From Comamonadaceae bacterium (GTDB taxonomy: Bacteria > Pseudomonadota > Gammaproteobacteria > Burkholderiales > Burkholderiaceae_C), in the NCBI GenBank assembly GCA_027488985.1, contig JAIYAR010000006.1, forward strand, positions 1 to 64,000: a DNA stretch of 64,000 bases. The letters are read 5' to 3'. Positions 35,020 through 45,081 of the stretch are shown piece after piece (the first letter of the stretch is position 1; every line of letters begins with the position of its first letter). The notes beneath the pieces were generated by a model that had not been told where the DNA came from, did not search any database, and saw only the letters and a list, made by a program, of their open reading frames with translations. The translations under genes and the position numbers were made by a program.

Positions 35020-35517
35020 TTACATGCTTTCGGTCTTTTTGACCTTGTTGGGCGTATAGACCAGGGCTTCCTTGGCGTACTGTCCGGGAACCTCAGACGG
35101 AGAAACCGGCTGTGGAGTAGTCACCTGGTTTTTGACCTGCTCGATCTGCACCGCGCTGGCACTGGCCGTCCACATCGTCTTGAGGTGGTCCATCAGAACC
35201 TGCGAGATAGGCTTGGGCGGAGGGTCCTCCACTTTTTCCTTCTCTGGCCGATGAATAGTCCAGTCCTTGGGAACCGCAGCATCGGAGCCCTTTTGCGTCG
35301 GGTCAGACACGCTTTGGTAAGGTGTCTCGCCGCTGGATTGGGGCTTGAGTGCTGGATTCACCTTGTCAATCACGTCCGGCGTGGACTCGATAGACGTGGT
35401 GGCGTTAACTGACGGGTTGACCGGAGCAACTGGGATAACCCTATTTGCCCCAGACGAGACCGCGTCTGCGCCGGCGGGGCGCATATTCGGAGTTCGTTCA
35501 ATGGTTGGCAGTTGCAT
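35020..35517 (-). CDS. Conserved-looking hypothetical protein, Pro/Ser-rich
   Basis: The 165-residue product has low complexity in its first half (Pro, Val, Ser, Asn), a charged middle (IHRPEKEKVEDPPPKP) and a helix-prone stretch (ISQVLMDHLKTMWTASASAVQIEQVKNQ, about 103-130). There is no signal peptide or membrane helix. Third-position GC and the lack of a competing ORF suggest it is real. I do not recognise a family. GGAGGGG lies about 20 bases before the ATG, too far for a normal ribosome site, so the start is uncertain. It follows the chemoreceptor gene in the same direction after 192 bases. Confidence 0.6.
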   Translation of the reverse strand: MQLPTIERTPNMRPAGADAVSSGANRVIPVAPVNPSVNATTSIESTPDVIDKVNPALKPQSSGETPYQSVSDPTQKGSDAAVPKDWTIHRPEKEKVEDPPPKPISQVLMDHLKTMWTASASAVQIEQVKNQVTTPQPVSPSEVPGQYAKEALVYTPNKVKKTESM

Positions 35518-35642
35518 TTTGGGTAGGCTTTTCGGCCCCTCCGGTTACTTTTAGGAGTTGACGTACGTTTCTTAACGGCAGATTTAGGGGGTTATTTAGG
35601 CCTTTTTCTAAAATTTTTCAGAAAATCGTCGCCAATTCCTTG

Positions 35643-35662
35643 CCCCAAGGGTTTTGGGGCGC
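35643..35662 (-). other. Hairpin in the spacer between chemoreceptor and hypothetical gene
   Basis: GCCCCAA and TTGGGGC form a perfect seven-base stem with a five-base loop. It lies in the 192-base spacer 35518-35709 (both flanking genes on minus). A second A/T-rich palindrome, TTTTCT...AGAAAA, is at 35604-35625. No poly-T tail follows the GC stem, so it is a weak terminator candidate at best. Confidence 0.35.
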
Positions 35663-35709
35663 ACCAAGTCGGTGCAAGCCCTGCATTGCACAGGGGTGCC
35701 TAGGGCTGA

Positions 35710-37305
35710 TCAGGCCTTCTGAAAGCCGAGTAATGCGGTACCCGGACCGACAGAACCAATTTCTGAGGCCGGCAGGGTGAACTGCCCCACCAGCTGCTCC
35801 AGCAATGCTGCCTGCTCCCGCAATGAAGCCGCCGCCGCCGCACTTTGCTCAACCAGTGCGGCGTTTTGCTGGGTCATTTGCTCCAATTCACTGACGGCAG
35901 CGCTGACTTCATGCATGTCCTGGCTTTGCTCTGCACTGGATGCGGTGATTTCCGCAATGATCCCACTGACCTTTTCCACAGCAGTCACCACGCCCTGAAT
36001 GGTTTGTCCTGCGCCGTCGACCAACTGCGAGCCGTGCTCCACGTTTTCGACAGAGCTGCCGATCAGCGCCTTGATTTCTTTGGCAGCTTCTGCGCTGCGC
36101 CCGGCCAGCGCGCGCACTTCACTGGCCACCACCGCAAAGCCGCGCCCTTGTTCACCTGCGCGGGCGGCTTCCACGGCGGCATTCAGGGCCAGGATGTTCG
36201 TTTGAAAGGCAATGCCGTCAATCACCCCGATGATGTCCACAATTTTTCGCGAGGATCCGTGAATCGCGTGCATGGTGCTCACCACCTGGGAGACCGAGTT
36301 ACCGCCGGTTTCGGCCACAGAGTAAGCAGAACCTGCCATGGCGTTCGCCTGGCGGGCAGCCTCTGCGGATTGCTGCACTGAACCATTCAGGCGGGCCATC
36401 GACGAGGCGGCCCTCTGGAGGTTGTAGGCCGTTGTTTCGGTGCGATTGGACAAGTCCTGATTGCCGTGAGCAATCTCAGAGCTAGCGACGGTGATGCTGC
36501 CGGCAGAACGGTGGACCTGCCCCACCAATTCCGCCAATGAATGAGCCATATGGGCTAGAGAACGGAGCACATCGCCCATTTCATCTTTGCGTTCAGTATG
36601 AATACGCACGCTCAAATTGCCTTCGCCAATGGCTTTTGCCACCCGGACCACCTCGTCCAGCGGATCACATACGTTGCGTTGCAACATGCGCGTGCCGATG
36701 GAGATCAGAACCACGATCAAAGCCATGATCCCGGCAACCGACCACACGGTGCGCATCCGCTCGGCGCCTGCCTTGTCCCTTAATGCTGTGGCGCCCTCCT
36801 CTGTAAGCTTGACCATCGCTTGTTGGGCTGCGAGAAACGCGTTGAGCTCCGGCTGCGTGGTGGACTGGATTTCGGCCAGCACCGCTGCAATGTCGCCTCC
36901 GGCTCGCAGGGTTTCCGCTTTGGCGATGGCCGCCTTCAGGGATTGCGCCTTCGCTTTGACAGCGTCTAGCGCTGCGCGCTCGGCCGGGCTTTGCATCAAT
37001 CGCGCAAGGTCAGACTCCAATTGCGCCTCTTCGCGTGCGCTGGCTTCCCGGCCCGCGACCAGGAACCGGGATGCGGCGGCATCGGTCGACAAAGCCGAAC
37101 CTATGCCGCGCAAGGCTTGGGCTTGGGCCAAGCCATACCAGCGTGCACTCATTTCCAACTTGCTCTGCTGCTCCGCTTGCTCGGCAACCGTGAGCGCCTG
37201 CGAGCGGATTGTCCGGATGGCCGAACCGCTGGCCATGGCTACCAACGCCACACTGACCGAAATCGCCGGCAACCAGAGTTTGAGGGCAATACTGAGGGAC
37301 TTCAT
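35710..37305 (-). CDS. Methyl-accepting chemotaxis protein
   Basis: This 531-residue chemoreceptor has TM1 (about 8-28), a periplasmic helical sensor (30-185, four-helix-bundle type), TM2 (about 187-208), HAMP (about 210-262) and a signalling domain with the conserved tip [40 protein letters not shown]. It passes ligand binding to CheA/CheW. The C-terminus (TALLGFQKA) has no CheR-docking pentapeptide of the NWETF kind. The start is the ATG at 37305. The DUF4139 gene lies 55 bases upstream in the same direction; any functional link is unknown. The ligand is not predictable. Confidence 0.94.
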   Translation of the reverse strand: MKSLSIALKLWLPAISVSVALVAMASGSAIRTIRSQALTVAEQAEQQSKLEMSARWYGLAQAQALRGIGSALSTDAAASRFLVAGREASAREEAQLESDLARLMQSPAERAALDAVKAKAQSLKAAIAKAETLRAGGDIAAVLAEIQSTTQPELNAFLAAQQAMVKLTEEGATALRDKAGAERMRTVWSVAGIMALIVVLISIGTRMLQRNVCDPLDEVVRVAKAIGEGNLSVRIHTERKDEMGDVLRSLAHMAHSLAELVGQVHRSAGSITVASSEIAHGNQDLSNRTETTAYNLQRAASSMARLNGSVQQSAEAARQANAMAGSAYSVAETGGNSVSQVVSTMHAIHGSSRKIVDIIGVIDGIAFQTNILALNAAVEAARAGEQGRGFAVVASEVRALAGRSAEAAKEIKALIGSSVENVEHGSQLVDGAGQTIQGVVTAVEKVSGIIAEITASSAEQSQDMHEVSAAVSELEQMTQQNAALVEQSAAAAASLREQAALLEQLVGQFTLPASEIGSVGPGTALLGFQKA

Positions 37306-37360
37306 ACACAGTGTCCTGAAAAAGAGTGGTACTCAGTATCAGGACAAAGCGCGCCTCAGG

Positions 37361-38806
37361 TCAATACCGCACCAGAGCCCGGTAGGTCAAAACTGCTTTG
37401 CCCTCGGGTGGAACTGTCACTTTCCAGACAGCCGTATTGGACGATGCTTTGGTGTGTGGCTGACTGGCACTCACGATCTGCCAATCTCCAGGAATGGGCT
37501 CTTGCACAGTGACGGTAACTGCCTCTTTTTTGGCATTCTTAAGCACCAGTTCATAGGCACTTTCTGACACAAAACCATATTTGCCCGCATTCGGCAGGCG
37601 CTTGAAGTCAGTCTGCTTTTTGTCTGCGGTCACATCAAATGCATTGCCGAGTTTGAGCCGGACTTTTTCATTTTTGGGCGTGTGATCGACGCGGTCTTCC
37701 CCGATGAACTGGGCATTGCCGGCGCTATCTTTTTTGTAGACGCGGACAACCCCTTTGGGAAGCGGCATGCCCAAGCGGGCACTCTCTTTGTTGTCAAACT
37801 CCAGGAAAACACTGACCTTGAGTTTTTTCCCCAAATCCCCGGAAGGGCCATGGTAGTAATAGTCAGTCCCCACGAGCACCATGTCCTTGCGTGCCGGTAC
37901 CCCAGTGGCAGACAGCAGTGCCACCTGCTTGGTCTGGTTTTCGGCGATGGTGGTGGGCCTGTCCAGTGTGTAGAGGTGGTATTCAAACAAGGACTCCTCA
38001 GTCATGTTGACATCCGCCTTCTCCATGGCGGGCGCCGCCATCATGACTGCGCGTCCCCGCAACGTCACCTCTGGAGCCACTTGGTTCACATCACCCGCAA
38101 CCAGCTGTAGCTTGGCGTTGCGGTAAGAGGTACCACTGGTATTGGTCAATGTGACCCAGCCGGATACATCCAGCGCGTCATCAGCGGCATTGAGTTCGAG
38201 AACGTAATCTGCTTTCCAGGACAGTCCGCCCGTGAGGTAGCTCAACTCCACGTCTTGCAGGGCGGTCCCGCTGTTGTTGAGCGACATCACCAAGGTCGGG
38301 CGATCACGCAGATTGGGCGGTACATCATCAAACACCAGTCGACCGGGAACCCCGGTTTCTATACGGTCACCAATTTTCAGCACCACCCCGTTGTTCGCGG
38401 ACAGTACGGTAGCTGTCTCGGTGGTCTCCTGCCCTGTAGCGGAATTCGTGCGCACAACCCTGACCGTTTTGCCTACATATTTTTCCAACATCTTCTGCGG
38501 GGTCAGCAGATCAAAGTCGAAATTCTGCTCCTGCACGCGCAATGCACCGGGAGCGGTGAGGCTGCGCAACAGGGCAGTTTCGGGTCGCATTCTTGCGCTG
38601 ACGTCTCTGAACGCCAAAGACACCGGTCCGCTCTTGAAGGGAATTCTCCGGACATCCTTCACCAAAGCGAGGTTCTCGTTGTAGATAGTGACAGCCACCT
38701 CCTGTTGGTCCGAGAGTGCACTGCGCTGCTCCAACAACTGGGCGTGCAAGGGGGATAACAGACACAGCAACAAGCTGCCAGCAGCCAATGGAACAAAAGC
38801 GCGCAT
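37361..38806 (-). CDS. DUF4139 domain protein, secreted
   Basis: The 481-residue product has a signal peptide (RAFVPLAAGSLLLCLLSPLHA, cleaved near residue 22). The rest is beta-rich and matches the DUF4139 (mucoidy-inhibitor-A-like) family: VAVTIYNENLALVKDVRRI near the start, LSYLTGGLSWKADYVLELN (about 185-203), GWVTLTNTSGTSY, and a C-terminal EPIPGDWQIVSASQPHTKAS. The biochemical role of the family is unknown; it is likely periplasmic or surface. It is divergent from the SulP gene (115 bases). Confidence 0.87.
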   Translation of the reverse strand: MRAFVPLAAGSLLLCLLSPLHAQLLEQRSALSDQQEVAVTIYNENLALVKDVRRIPFKSGPVSLAFRDVSARMRPETALLRSLTAPGALRVQEQNFDFDLLTPQKMLEKYVGKTVRVVRTNSATGQETTETATVLSANNGVVLKIGDRIETGVPGRLVFDDVPPNLRDRPTLVMSLNNSGTALQDVELSYLTGGLSWKADYVLELNAADDALDVSGWVTLTNTSGTSYRNAKLQLVAGDVNQVAPEVTLRGRAVMMAAPAMEKADVNMTEESLFEYHLYTLDRPTTIAENQTKQVALLSATGVPARKDMVLVGTDYYYHGPSGDLGKKLKVSVFLEFDNKESARLGMPLPKGVVRVYKKDSAGNAQFIGEDRVDHTPKNEKVRLKLGNAFDVTADKKQTDFKRLPNAGKYGFVSESAYELVLKNAKKEAVTVTVQEPIPGDWQIVSASQPHTKASSNTAVWKVTVPPEGKAVLTYRALVRY

Positions 38807-38921
38807 GAATATCCTTTGAAAAACAAGCTAGGTCAACAACGTACCGGGCCCCGCCGAGGCTGACGCATTTGCATTGTGTTACCAAAATGCGCTCGGCTGC
38901 TCATGCCGGTTAGCATCGGGC

Positions 38922-40619
38922 ATGGCCTTGATACCGCACTGGATTCAACACTACCCCCGCCGCCATCTGCGGGACGACGTCATCGCCGGCTTGGTACTGA
39001 CTGTGCTGGTTATTCCTCAAAGTCTGGCCTATGCCCTGCTGGCAGGTTTGCCTCCACAAGCCGGGCTCTATGTGAGCATTCTTCCGACTATTGCCTACGC
39101 CTTGCTCGGAAGCAGCATGGTGCAAGCGGTGGGGCCGGTTGCCATCACGGCCATCATGACTTACAGCGTGTTGAGCCCGATTGCCGAACCCGGTTCGGCC
39201 CATTACTTGCAGCTTGCCACTTGGCTGAGTTTGTTATCGGGCCTGGTAATCGTGGCATGCGGCCTGGCGCGGCTGGGCTTTCTGTCCCAGCTTTTGAGCC
39301 GTCCGGTGGTCAGCGGGTTTGTCGCCGGGTCGGCTGTGTTGATCATGGTGAGCCAGACGAAATTCATTCTCGGTGTGGATGTTCATGGGAACTCCACCGG
39401 GCAGACATTGCGTCTGCTCGTCCAGCAGATTCCCAACACCAACCCTGTCACCTTCATCCTGGGCGTGGCTTCTATCGCTGCCTTGACTGCTGCGAGACTG
39501 GGCCTGAAGCGCTGGCCGGTCTGGATGCGCCTTTCTCCCTTGTTGGTGTTGCTGGTGACCACCGTGGCAGTCGCCGACTTGGAATTGGATGCGAAGCATG
39601 CGGTGACAGTAGTAGGGTCCATCCGTTTGGACGGTATGGCTCAAGTGCTCAACCTTCCGGACATGGAATCTTTGCGGGCATTGGCTGGCCCCACCTTGCT
39701 GATTTCCTTCATCGGCATGGTGCAATGCATCACCATGGCCCAGGCACTTGCGGTCAAGCGGCGCGAGCGTATCGATGCGAACCGGGAGCTGATCGGCTTG
39801 GGCACTGCCAACATTGCGGCCGCTTTCAGCGGCGGCATGCCGGTAGGCGGGGGCCTATCCCGCTCTGCTATCAACGTAGCCGCCGGCGCACAAACGCCAC
39901 TGGCCGGGGTGGTCTCCGGTCTTTCCATGGTGGTACTGGTACTTATGGGCACCGAATGGCTCGCCAAACTCCCCTTGGCGGTGTTGGCAGCCAGCATTGT
40001 GGTGGCAGCTTGGGGAATGATTGATGTGCACGCCCTGCGCCAAGCGTGGAGTTACGACCGTGCAGATGCCATAGCGTGGTTGGGTACAGCTCTGGGGGTA
40101 CTCCTGCTGGGCTTGGACTCCGGGATTGCCTTGGGCATCGGGCTGTCCTTGGCGACACTGTTGTGGCGCTCGAGCGCACCGCACATTGCAGTACTCGGAC
40201 GTTTGCCGGGTACGTCTACCTTCCGGAATGTGGAGCGCTACGAGACTGAGACCTTGCAGCACGCGGTTTTTTTGCGAATCGACGAGAGTCTGTTCTTTGG
40301 CAACCTGCAAGCGGTCGAAGCCCGACTGGGCCAAGAGCTGGGTAATTCAGTGCAGATTGAGGATGTTGTGTTGGTAATGACCGCTGTAAATCGGATCGAT
40401 ACCTCCGCGATGGAAGTACTCGCAGACATTAACCGTGACCTGCAAGAGCGGGGTATCCGGCTGCACTTCGCAGAAGTCAAAGGTCCGGTGCAAGACCGGT
40501 TGATGCACACCACCCTGTGGACCGGCCTGTCCGGCCAGGTGTTTCACTCAGTTTCCGAAGCATTCCAGTCGCTGCAAGCCAGAGGCCTGCCGCCAACAGA
40601 CGCTGCACTTGCGATTTAA
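38922..40619 (+). CDS. SulP-family anion permease with STAS domain
   Basis: The 565-residue inner-membrane protein has 10 or more hydrophobic segments (about 25-420) with the SulP hallmarks LVIPQSLAYALLAGLPPQAGLY and GGMPVGGGLSRSAINVAAGAQTPLAG. A C-terminal cytoplasmic STAS domain (about 440-560; VVLVMTAVNRIDTSAMEVLADINRDL) follows. It probably carries sulfate or another oxyanion, possibly bicarbonate. The ATG at 38922 was chosen as the start of similarity; upstream codons in the frame are not family-like. Its 3' end overlaps convergent mobB by four bases. Confidence 0.93.
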   Translation: MALIPHWIQHYPRRHLRDDVIAGLVLTVLVIPQSLAYALLAGLPPQAGLYVSILPTIAYALLGSSMVQAVGPVAITAIMTYSVLSPIAEPGSAHYLQLATWLSLLSGLVIVACGLARLGFLSQLLSRPVVSGFVAGSAVLIMVSQTKFILGVDVHGNSTGQTLRLLVQQIPNTNPVTFILGVASIAALTAARLGLKRWPVWMRLSPLLVLLVTTVAVADLELDAKHAVTVVGSIRLDGMAQVLNLPDMESLRALAGPTLLISFIGMVQCITMAQALAVKRRERIDANRELIGLGTANIAAAFSGGMPVGGGLSRSAINVAAGAQTPLAGVVSGLSMVVLVLMGTEWLAKLPLAVLAASIVVAAWGMIDVHALRQAWSYDRADAIAWLGTALGVLLLGLDSGIALGIGLSLATLLWRSSAPHIAVLGRLPGTSTFRNVERYETETLQHAVFLRIDESLFFGNLQAVEARLGQELGNSVQIEDVVLVMTAVNRIDTSAMEVLADINRDLQERGIRLHFAEVKGPVQDRLMHTTLWTGLSGQVFHSVSEAFQSLQARGLPPTDAALAI

Positions 40620-41137
40620 GACGCAAACGATTCTTTGGGCGCGCGATGTGCTGCGTGGGCGAGAACAAAATCGGCAACCTGACGGACATCACTTAAGTCC
40701 AAATAAGGCACGCCTGCGGGGTGCGATGCGACATCACTGGCAACAGCAATAACGCCGGGCCATGCGGGCCACAACGTCGCCTTTCCTTCGCTGGCCCGCC
40801 AGACCTCCAGTTTGGGGAACTCCCCATGCTTGAAGCCCTCCACCAGTACCAGGTCACAGGCCTGCATGCGATCCAGCAGATAGTCCAGCGAAGGCTCTAC
40901 GCGCCCCCGCAGTTCATGCATCAGTGCCCAGCGTTCACGCCCCAACAGCAAGACCTCTGAGCAGCCGGCCTCCCGCAGCCGGAAAGAGTCTTTTCCGGGT
41001 CGGTCAATTTCTATGTCCTTATGGCTGTGCTTGATCAATGAGACCCGCAATCCCCGTCCCGTGAGTTCGGGGACCAGCCGCTCAAGCAGGGTGGTCTTGC
41101 CCATGCCTGAGTGGCCGGCGATTCCGAAAAACCGCAT
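40616..41137 (-). CDS. mobB: Molybdopterin-guanine dinucleotide biosynthesis protein MobB
   Basis: MobB is a GTP-binding accessory protein for molybdenum-cofactor nucleotide attachment. The 173-residue product has Walker A GHSGMGKTT (8-16), IKHSHKDIEID (about 35-45), DSFRLREAGCSEVLLL and VLVEGFKH. It starts eight bases after the glmS stop in the same direction, so the two probably share a transcript. Confidence 0.94.
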   Translation of the reverse strand: MRFFGIAGHSGMGKTTLLERLVPELTGRGLRVSLIKHSHKDIEIDRPGKDSFRLREAGCSEVLLLGRERWALMHELRGRVEPSLDYLLDRMQACDLVLVEGFKHGEFPKLEVWRASEGKATLWPAWPGVIAVASDVASHPAGVPYLDLSDVRQVADFVLAHAAHRAPKESFAS

Positions 41138-41145
41138 GTGCCAGC

Positions 41146-43062
41146 CTATTCGACCGTCACGCTCTTTGCCAAATTGCGTGGCTTGTCTACATCGGTCCCA
41201 CGGGCGCAGGCTGTGTGGTACGACAGCAATTGCAGGGGCACTACGTGGAGCAAAGGAGAGAGCTCTCCATAGTGCTCCGGCATGCGGATCACATGCAAAC
41301 CTTCGCCACTCTCAATCTTGGTATCCGCATCAGCCAATACATACAGCACGCCGCCACGAGCGCGCACCTCGTGCATATTGCTCTTGAGTTTTTCCAACAG
41401 TGCGTCATTGGGCGCCACCGTGACCACCGGCATTTCGCTGGTCACCAAGGCCAAAGGGCCGTGCTTGAGCTCACCGGCGGCATAGGCTTCAGCATGGATA
41501 TAGGTGATCTCCTTGAGCTTGAGCGCACCTTCCATCGCGATCGGGTAGTGCAGGCCACGACCCAGAAAAAGTGCATTTTCTTTTTTGGCGAAGTCTTCCG
41601 CCCATGCCATCACTTGCGGCTCCAGAGCCAGCACCGCTTGCAGTGCGGCAGGCAAATGGCGCATGGCTTTGAGGTGACGCGCTTCTTCCGCATCACTCAG
41701 GCGGCCTTTGGCTTGGGCCAGGCACAAAGTCAAAAGGAACAAGCCTGCCAGCTGAGTAGTAAACGCCTTGGTGGATGCCACGCCAATCTCTACACCCGCA
41801 CGTGTCACATACGCCAGGCTGCACTCACGCACCATGGCACTGGTCGCCACATTGCAGATCGTCAGCGTATGCTGCATGCCTAAAGACTGGGCGTGTCGCA
41901 ATGCAGCCAGGGTGTCGGCCGTCTCACCACTCTGGGTAATGGTGACGACCAGAGTGTTCGGGTTCGGCACTGAATCGCGGTAACGGTACTCACTCGCTAC
42001 CTCCACATTGCACGGAACTTTGGCGATGCTCTCGATCCAGTATTTGGCCGCGCACCCGCTGTAGAAGCTGGTTCCACAAGCCAGGATGAGTACGCTATCA
42101 ATCTGCTTGAACACGCGCGCCGCATTCGCACCGGGAGCATGGTTGGCTTGCTGATCAAACAGCTCGGGAACGATGCCTTCTACACCTTCCAGCGTATCGG
42201 CGATCGCGCGGGGCTGCTCGAATATCTCTTTCTGCATGTAGTGGCGGTAGGGGCCCAGTTCTGCTGCGCCGCTGTGGGCCAGCACGGTTTTTACCGGCCG
42301 TTGCGCAGAAGCTACCGCGTTATGTGCTTTGTCTACCAGCCAATATTTGCCCAACTGCAAGTCCACCACATCACCCTCTTCGAGGTAAACGATCTGGTCC
42401 GTTACACCCGCAAGCGCCATGGCGTCACTGGCCAGGAAGTGTTCCTGACCGTCTTTGCCCACTCCCAAAATCAACGGAGAACCTGCACGCGCACCGACCA
42501 GCCGGTGCGGTTCGTCTTTACAAAACACTGCAATCGCGTACGCGCCGTGCAACTGCAACACTGCGGCCTTGACTGCCTCGAACAAGTCGCCGTCATAAAT
42601 GCTGTCGATCAGATGGGCGATGACTTCGGTATCGGTCTGGCTGTGAAACACATAGCCTTTGCCTTTCAGGGCCAGTCGCAGTTCATCGTGGTTTTCAATG
42701 ATTCCGTTGTGGACCAATGCAATCCGTCCGGGCTTGTGTTCCGCGTCTGCGCCGGGACCGTGGCTGAAATGAGGGTGAGCGTTGTGCACCACCGGAGCAC
42801 CATGCGTGGCCCAACGGGTATGGGCAATACCCAGACGCCCTTGCACGCCGCCCGCTGCCACCTGCTCGATCAGTTCCGCCACTCGGGAGGTGCTACGGGC
42901 ACGTTGCAATCCATGGAATGGAGTTCCCCCATTGTTCGCATCGTCTTGCGCATAGACCGCCACACCACACGAGTCATACCCCCGGTACTCCAGGCGCTCC
43001 AAGCCCTGAACCAATACCGGAACAATGTTGCGGGTAGAAACCGCGCCGACGATGCCACACAT
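41146..43062 (-). CDS. glmS: Glutamine-fructose-6-phosphate aminotransferase GlmS
   Basis: GlmS makes glucosamine 6-phosphate for peptidoglycan and LPS. The 638-residue product starts MCGIVGAVS, with Cys2 as the glutaminase nucleophile once Met is removed, so the ATG at 43062 must be the start. The amidotransferase domain (to about 250) and two SIS isomerase domains (e.g. [34 protein letters not shown]-like site) follow; the C-terminus [11 protein letters not shown] is complete. It is slightly longer than E. coli GlmS. It is divergent from the Lrp-type gene over an AT-rich spacer. No glmS ribozyme was recognised. Confidence 0.97.
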   Translation of the reverse strand: MCGIVGAVSTRNIVPVLVQGLERLEYRGYDSCGVAVYAQDDANNGGTPFHGLQRARSTSRVAELIEQVAAGGVQGRLGIAHTRWATHGAPVVHNAHPHFSHGPGADAEHKPGRIALVHNGIIENHDELRLALKGKGYVFHSQTDTEVIAHLIDSIYDGDLFEAVKAAVLQLHGAYAIAVFCKDEPHRLVGARAGSPLILGVGKDGQEHFLASDAMALAGVTDQIVYLEEGDVVDLQLGKYWLVDKAHNAVASAQRPVKTVLAHSGAAELGPYRHYMQKEIFEQPRAIADTLEGVEGIVPELFDQQANHAPGANAARVFKQIDSVLILACGTSFYSGCAAKYWIESIAKVPCNVEVASEYRYRDSVPNPNTLVVTITQSGETADTLAALRHAQSLGMQHTLTICNVATSAMVRECSLAYVTRAGVEIGVASTKAFTTQLAGLFLLTLCLAQAKGRLSDAEEARHLKAMRHLPAALQAVLALEPQVMAWAEDFAKKENALFLGRGLHYPIAMEGALKLKEITYIHAEAYAAGELKHGPLALVTSEMPVVTVAPNDALLEKLKSNMHEVRARGGVLYVLADADTKIESGEGLHVIRMPEHYGELSPLLHVVPLQLLSYHTACARGTDVDKPRNLAKSVTVE

Positions 43063-43084
43063 AGACAGTCTCCAAGTCAAACAA

Positions 43085-43206
43085 TGGACTGAATGGTAGA
43101 ACTTTTGAAAGAAATTTTTGGACGATATTTTTATGATTTTTAGATTATTATTTCACTTAATGAAAGTTATGAAATATAATTCCAAAAATATCCTTTATTT
43201 GACTCA
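43085..43206. promoter_or_regulatory. AT-rich divergent promoter region glmS / Lrp-type gene
   Basis: These 120 bases are much richer in A and T than the surroundings, with T-runs and AAATATAATT-type segments suited to DNA bending and Lrp-family binding. The two genes start on either side. Autoregulation by the Lrp-type protein and control of glmS are inferred only. Confidence 0.45.
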
Positions 43207-43680
43207 ATGGAACTTGATGCTACTGACATCCAACTGCTCGAGATATTGCAAGCAGATGCCAGCCTGAGCAACCAGGCCTTGGCAGAGCGTGTGCATACCT
43301 CGCCGCCTACATGTCTGCGACGTGTCAAGCGCTTGCATGAAGCTGGTTTGATTGAAAGGCACGTCGCCATCCTGAACCCCCAACGTGTAGCAGAGGTCAC
43401 AGGTCACGGGCTAACCGCGATTGTGGAAATCACACTGGACCGGCAGGACACCAGCGCGCTGGAAGCATTTGAAGCCCGGGTTTCAGGGGATTTCAGCGTG
43501 CAACAGTGCTACCGCGTATCACCCGGCCCTGACTTTTGCCTGGTGGTGCATGCCAATGACATGCCGGACTATCAGGCACTCACGCAGAGGCTGTTTACCA
43601 GCGATGCCAACGTCCGCAATGTGAAGGCGTTTTTCAGCGTCAAACGCAGCAAATTCGGTGCAGAACTGCCACTGCGCTAA
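43207..43680 (+). CDS. Lrp/AsnC-family transcriptional regulator
   Basis: The 157-residue product has an N-terminal helix-turn-helix (about 5-60; LDATDIQLLEILQADASLSNQALAERV, SPPTCLRRVKRLHEAGLI) and a C-terminal RAM/AsnC ligand domain (about 68-150; GPDFCLVVHANDMPDY). Such proteins form octamers and sense amino acids. It is divergent from glmS and convergent with the LysR gene, overlapping the latter's end by four bases. The target amino acid is unknown. Confidence 0.93.
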   Translation: MELDATDIQLLEILQADASLSNQALAERVHTSPPTCLRRVKRLHEAGLIERHVAILNPQRVAEVTGHGLTAIVEITLDRQDTSALEAFEARVSGDFSVQQCYRVSPGPDFCLVVHANDMPDYQALTQRLFTSDANVRNVKAFFSVKRSKFGAELPLR

Positions 43681-44621
43681 CGCAAGTCGCTCATGCCGCC
43701 ACATACCGCTTGTGCGTCGGCCAGCATCAAAGCTGTTTGTTCTGTGAGGTAATCCAAAAACACCCGGGTACGACGCGGCAAATACTGTCGGCTGGGCAAT
43801 GCAGCGTACAAGTGCACCTGCCCCGCGACCCAAGGCGCGAGCACACGCACCAACTCACCTGTCGCAAGCAGTGGCCCCACCAACTCCACGGTGCAAGGTG
43901 TGATGCCCACACCATCCAACGTGGCGGCAATCAGGGTTTCAATGTGGTTGGAACTGATCACCGGCGTGAGGTTCAGGTCCACAGTTTCTTTCGGATTCAA
44001 CTCGTTGCGCAGATGCCAGCGCTTGTGGCGGGCAATGCTGCCCGAGAGCTCAAGGCAATCGTGTATGGGCAGATCTTCCGGTGTTTGCGGTACGCCCTTG
44101 CGCTGCAGATACGACGGCGCAGCCACGAGGATGCCGTGCGTGGTGGCAATTTTCCGGGCAACAATGGTGCCGTCATACGCTTCGTCCGCCGCAAAAAGCG
44201 TCACGTCATGCTCCTCGACCGAGGGCTCCTCAAACGACTCCACCTGAATGTGCAGCGTGATTTTGGGGTACTTGGCCCGGAAACCTGCCAGCAATGGCGC
44301 CAACAGGTAGGTGGCCAGCACCGGCGTTGCCAACACATGCAGTTCGCCCGCAAGTTCCTGCGTATGCAGGTTGGCGAGGGCATCAGCCTCGTCAATGTCT
44401 TGAAGTATCGCGCGCACCCTGGCCAGATAGGCCTCGCCGGCTTCGCTCAATGAGACTTTCCGCGTCGAACGGTGGACCAAACGCGTCCCCAAATGTTCTT
44501 CGAGATCAGCCACCAACCTCGTCACGACTGCCGGCGACATATCCAAGGCCCGTGCAGCAGCTGCAAAACCGCCCTCATCAATGACTCGCTGAAACACCCG
44601 CATGGATTGCAACCGGTCCAT
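43677..44621 (-). CDS. LysR-family transcriptional regulator
   Basis: The 314-residue product has an N-terminal winged HTH (about 1-60; MRVFQRVIDEGGFAAAARALDMSPAVVTRLVADLEEHLG) and a C-terminal substrate-binding domain (about 88-290). The ATG at 44621 is preferred over a GTG five codons earlier because the GAAGGAAA ribosome site lies between them. It belongs to the CrgA/DmlR-like group. It is divergent from the 62-residue exported protein (204-base spacer), which could be its target. Confidence 0.93.
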   Translation of the reverse strand: MDRLQSMRVFQRVIDEGGFAAAARALDMSPAVVTRLVADLEEHLGTRLVHRSTRKVSLSEAGEAYLARVRAILQDIDEADALANLHTQELAGELHVLATPVLATYLLAPLLAGFRAKYPKITLHIQVESFEEPSVEEHDVTLFAADEAYDGTIVARKIATTHGILVAAPSYLQRKGVPQTPEDLPIHDCLELSGSIARHKRWHLRNELNPKETVDLNLTPVISSNHIETLIAATLDGVGITPCTVELVGPLLATGELVRVLAPWVAGQVHLYAALPSRQYLPRRTRVFLDYLTEQTALMLADAQAVCGGMSDLR

Positions 44622-44825
44622 AAGACTTTCCTTCACTCAATGAGCGCTCGATTGTTTCTAAATTAGCAACATTGAAGTTCTGTTTTGATAGTTTATCTTT
44701 ATTTTGAGAAATTTTACAGTTCATCCCATCGACGAGACGCAAACGAAATAAACGCTCCATCGATGCTGTTCAGACGGACTGAAACCCGCCCGAGCGGAAT
44801 CTTCAACTTTGAAAGGAACTTCATC

Positions 44826-45014
44826 ATGAACAAGACTACTTTTGCTGCCATCACCCTGGTTCTCGGCACTCTGTTGGCCGGTCAAGCTTTCGCTGCTGAC
44901 GCGGCTGCCGATGCCAAGACTGCTGAAAAGCAAGCCGTTGCCGCCAAGGCCGCTGACAGCAAGTCCACCAGCGCTGACGCTTACGCTGACCTGGACAAAA
45001 TCAAGAAGTGGTAA
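44826..45014 (+). CDS. Small exported protein (62 residues), unknown function
   Basis: The product starts NKTTFAAITLVLGTLLAGQAFA, a clear Sec signal peptide cleaved near residue 22. The mature part, about 40 residues, is Ala/Asp/Lys-rich (two-thirds charged or Ala) with no Cys. AAGGAA precedes the ATG and two hairpins follow, so it is a well-defined independent gene despite its size. The frame is open further upstream but without coding character. I recognise no family; it may be a small periplasmic protein. Confidence 0.75.
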   Translation: MNKTTFAAITLVLGTLLAGQAFAADAAADAKTAEKQAVAAKAADSKSTSADAYADLDKIKKW

Positions 45015-45019
45015 TCGGC

Positions 45020-45041
45020 ATTACGGCCGACGAGCCGTAAT
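45020..45041 (+). other. First hairpin after the small exported protein gene
   Basis: ATTACGGC and GCCGTAAT form a perfect eight-base stem with a six-base loop, starting six bases after the stop codon. It may protect the mRNA 3' end or assist the terminator that follows. Confidence 0.5.
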
Positions 45042-45054
45042 CGCAAACCGCACC

Positions 45055-45081
45055 AGCCCGGCACCGCCGGGCTATTTTTTT
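45055..45081 (+). terminator. Terminator of the small exported protein gene
   Basis: AGCCCGGC and GCCGGGCT form an eight-base stem with a three-base loop, followed by A then seven T (45075-45081). It overlaps the last codons of the histidine-kinase gene on the minus strand. Confidence 0.88.

Noticed and set aside
43063..43206. Possible glmS ribozyme upstream of glmS
   Set aside because: The spacer is AT-rich without the paired core of the glmS ribozyme, which is typical of Firmicutes rather than proteobacteria.
43085..43206. AT-rich stretch as a sign of foreign DNA or phage
   Set aside because: Flanking genes are chromosomal (glmS, Lrp-type) and there is no integrase, tRNA or repeat border. 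A regulatory region is the simpler reading.
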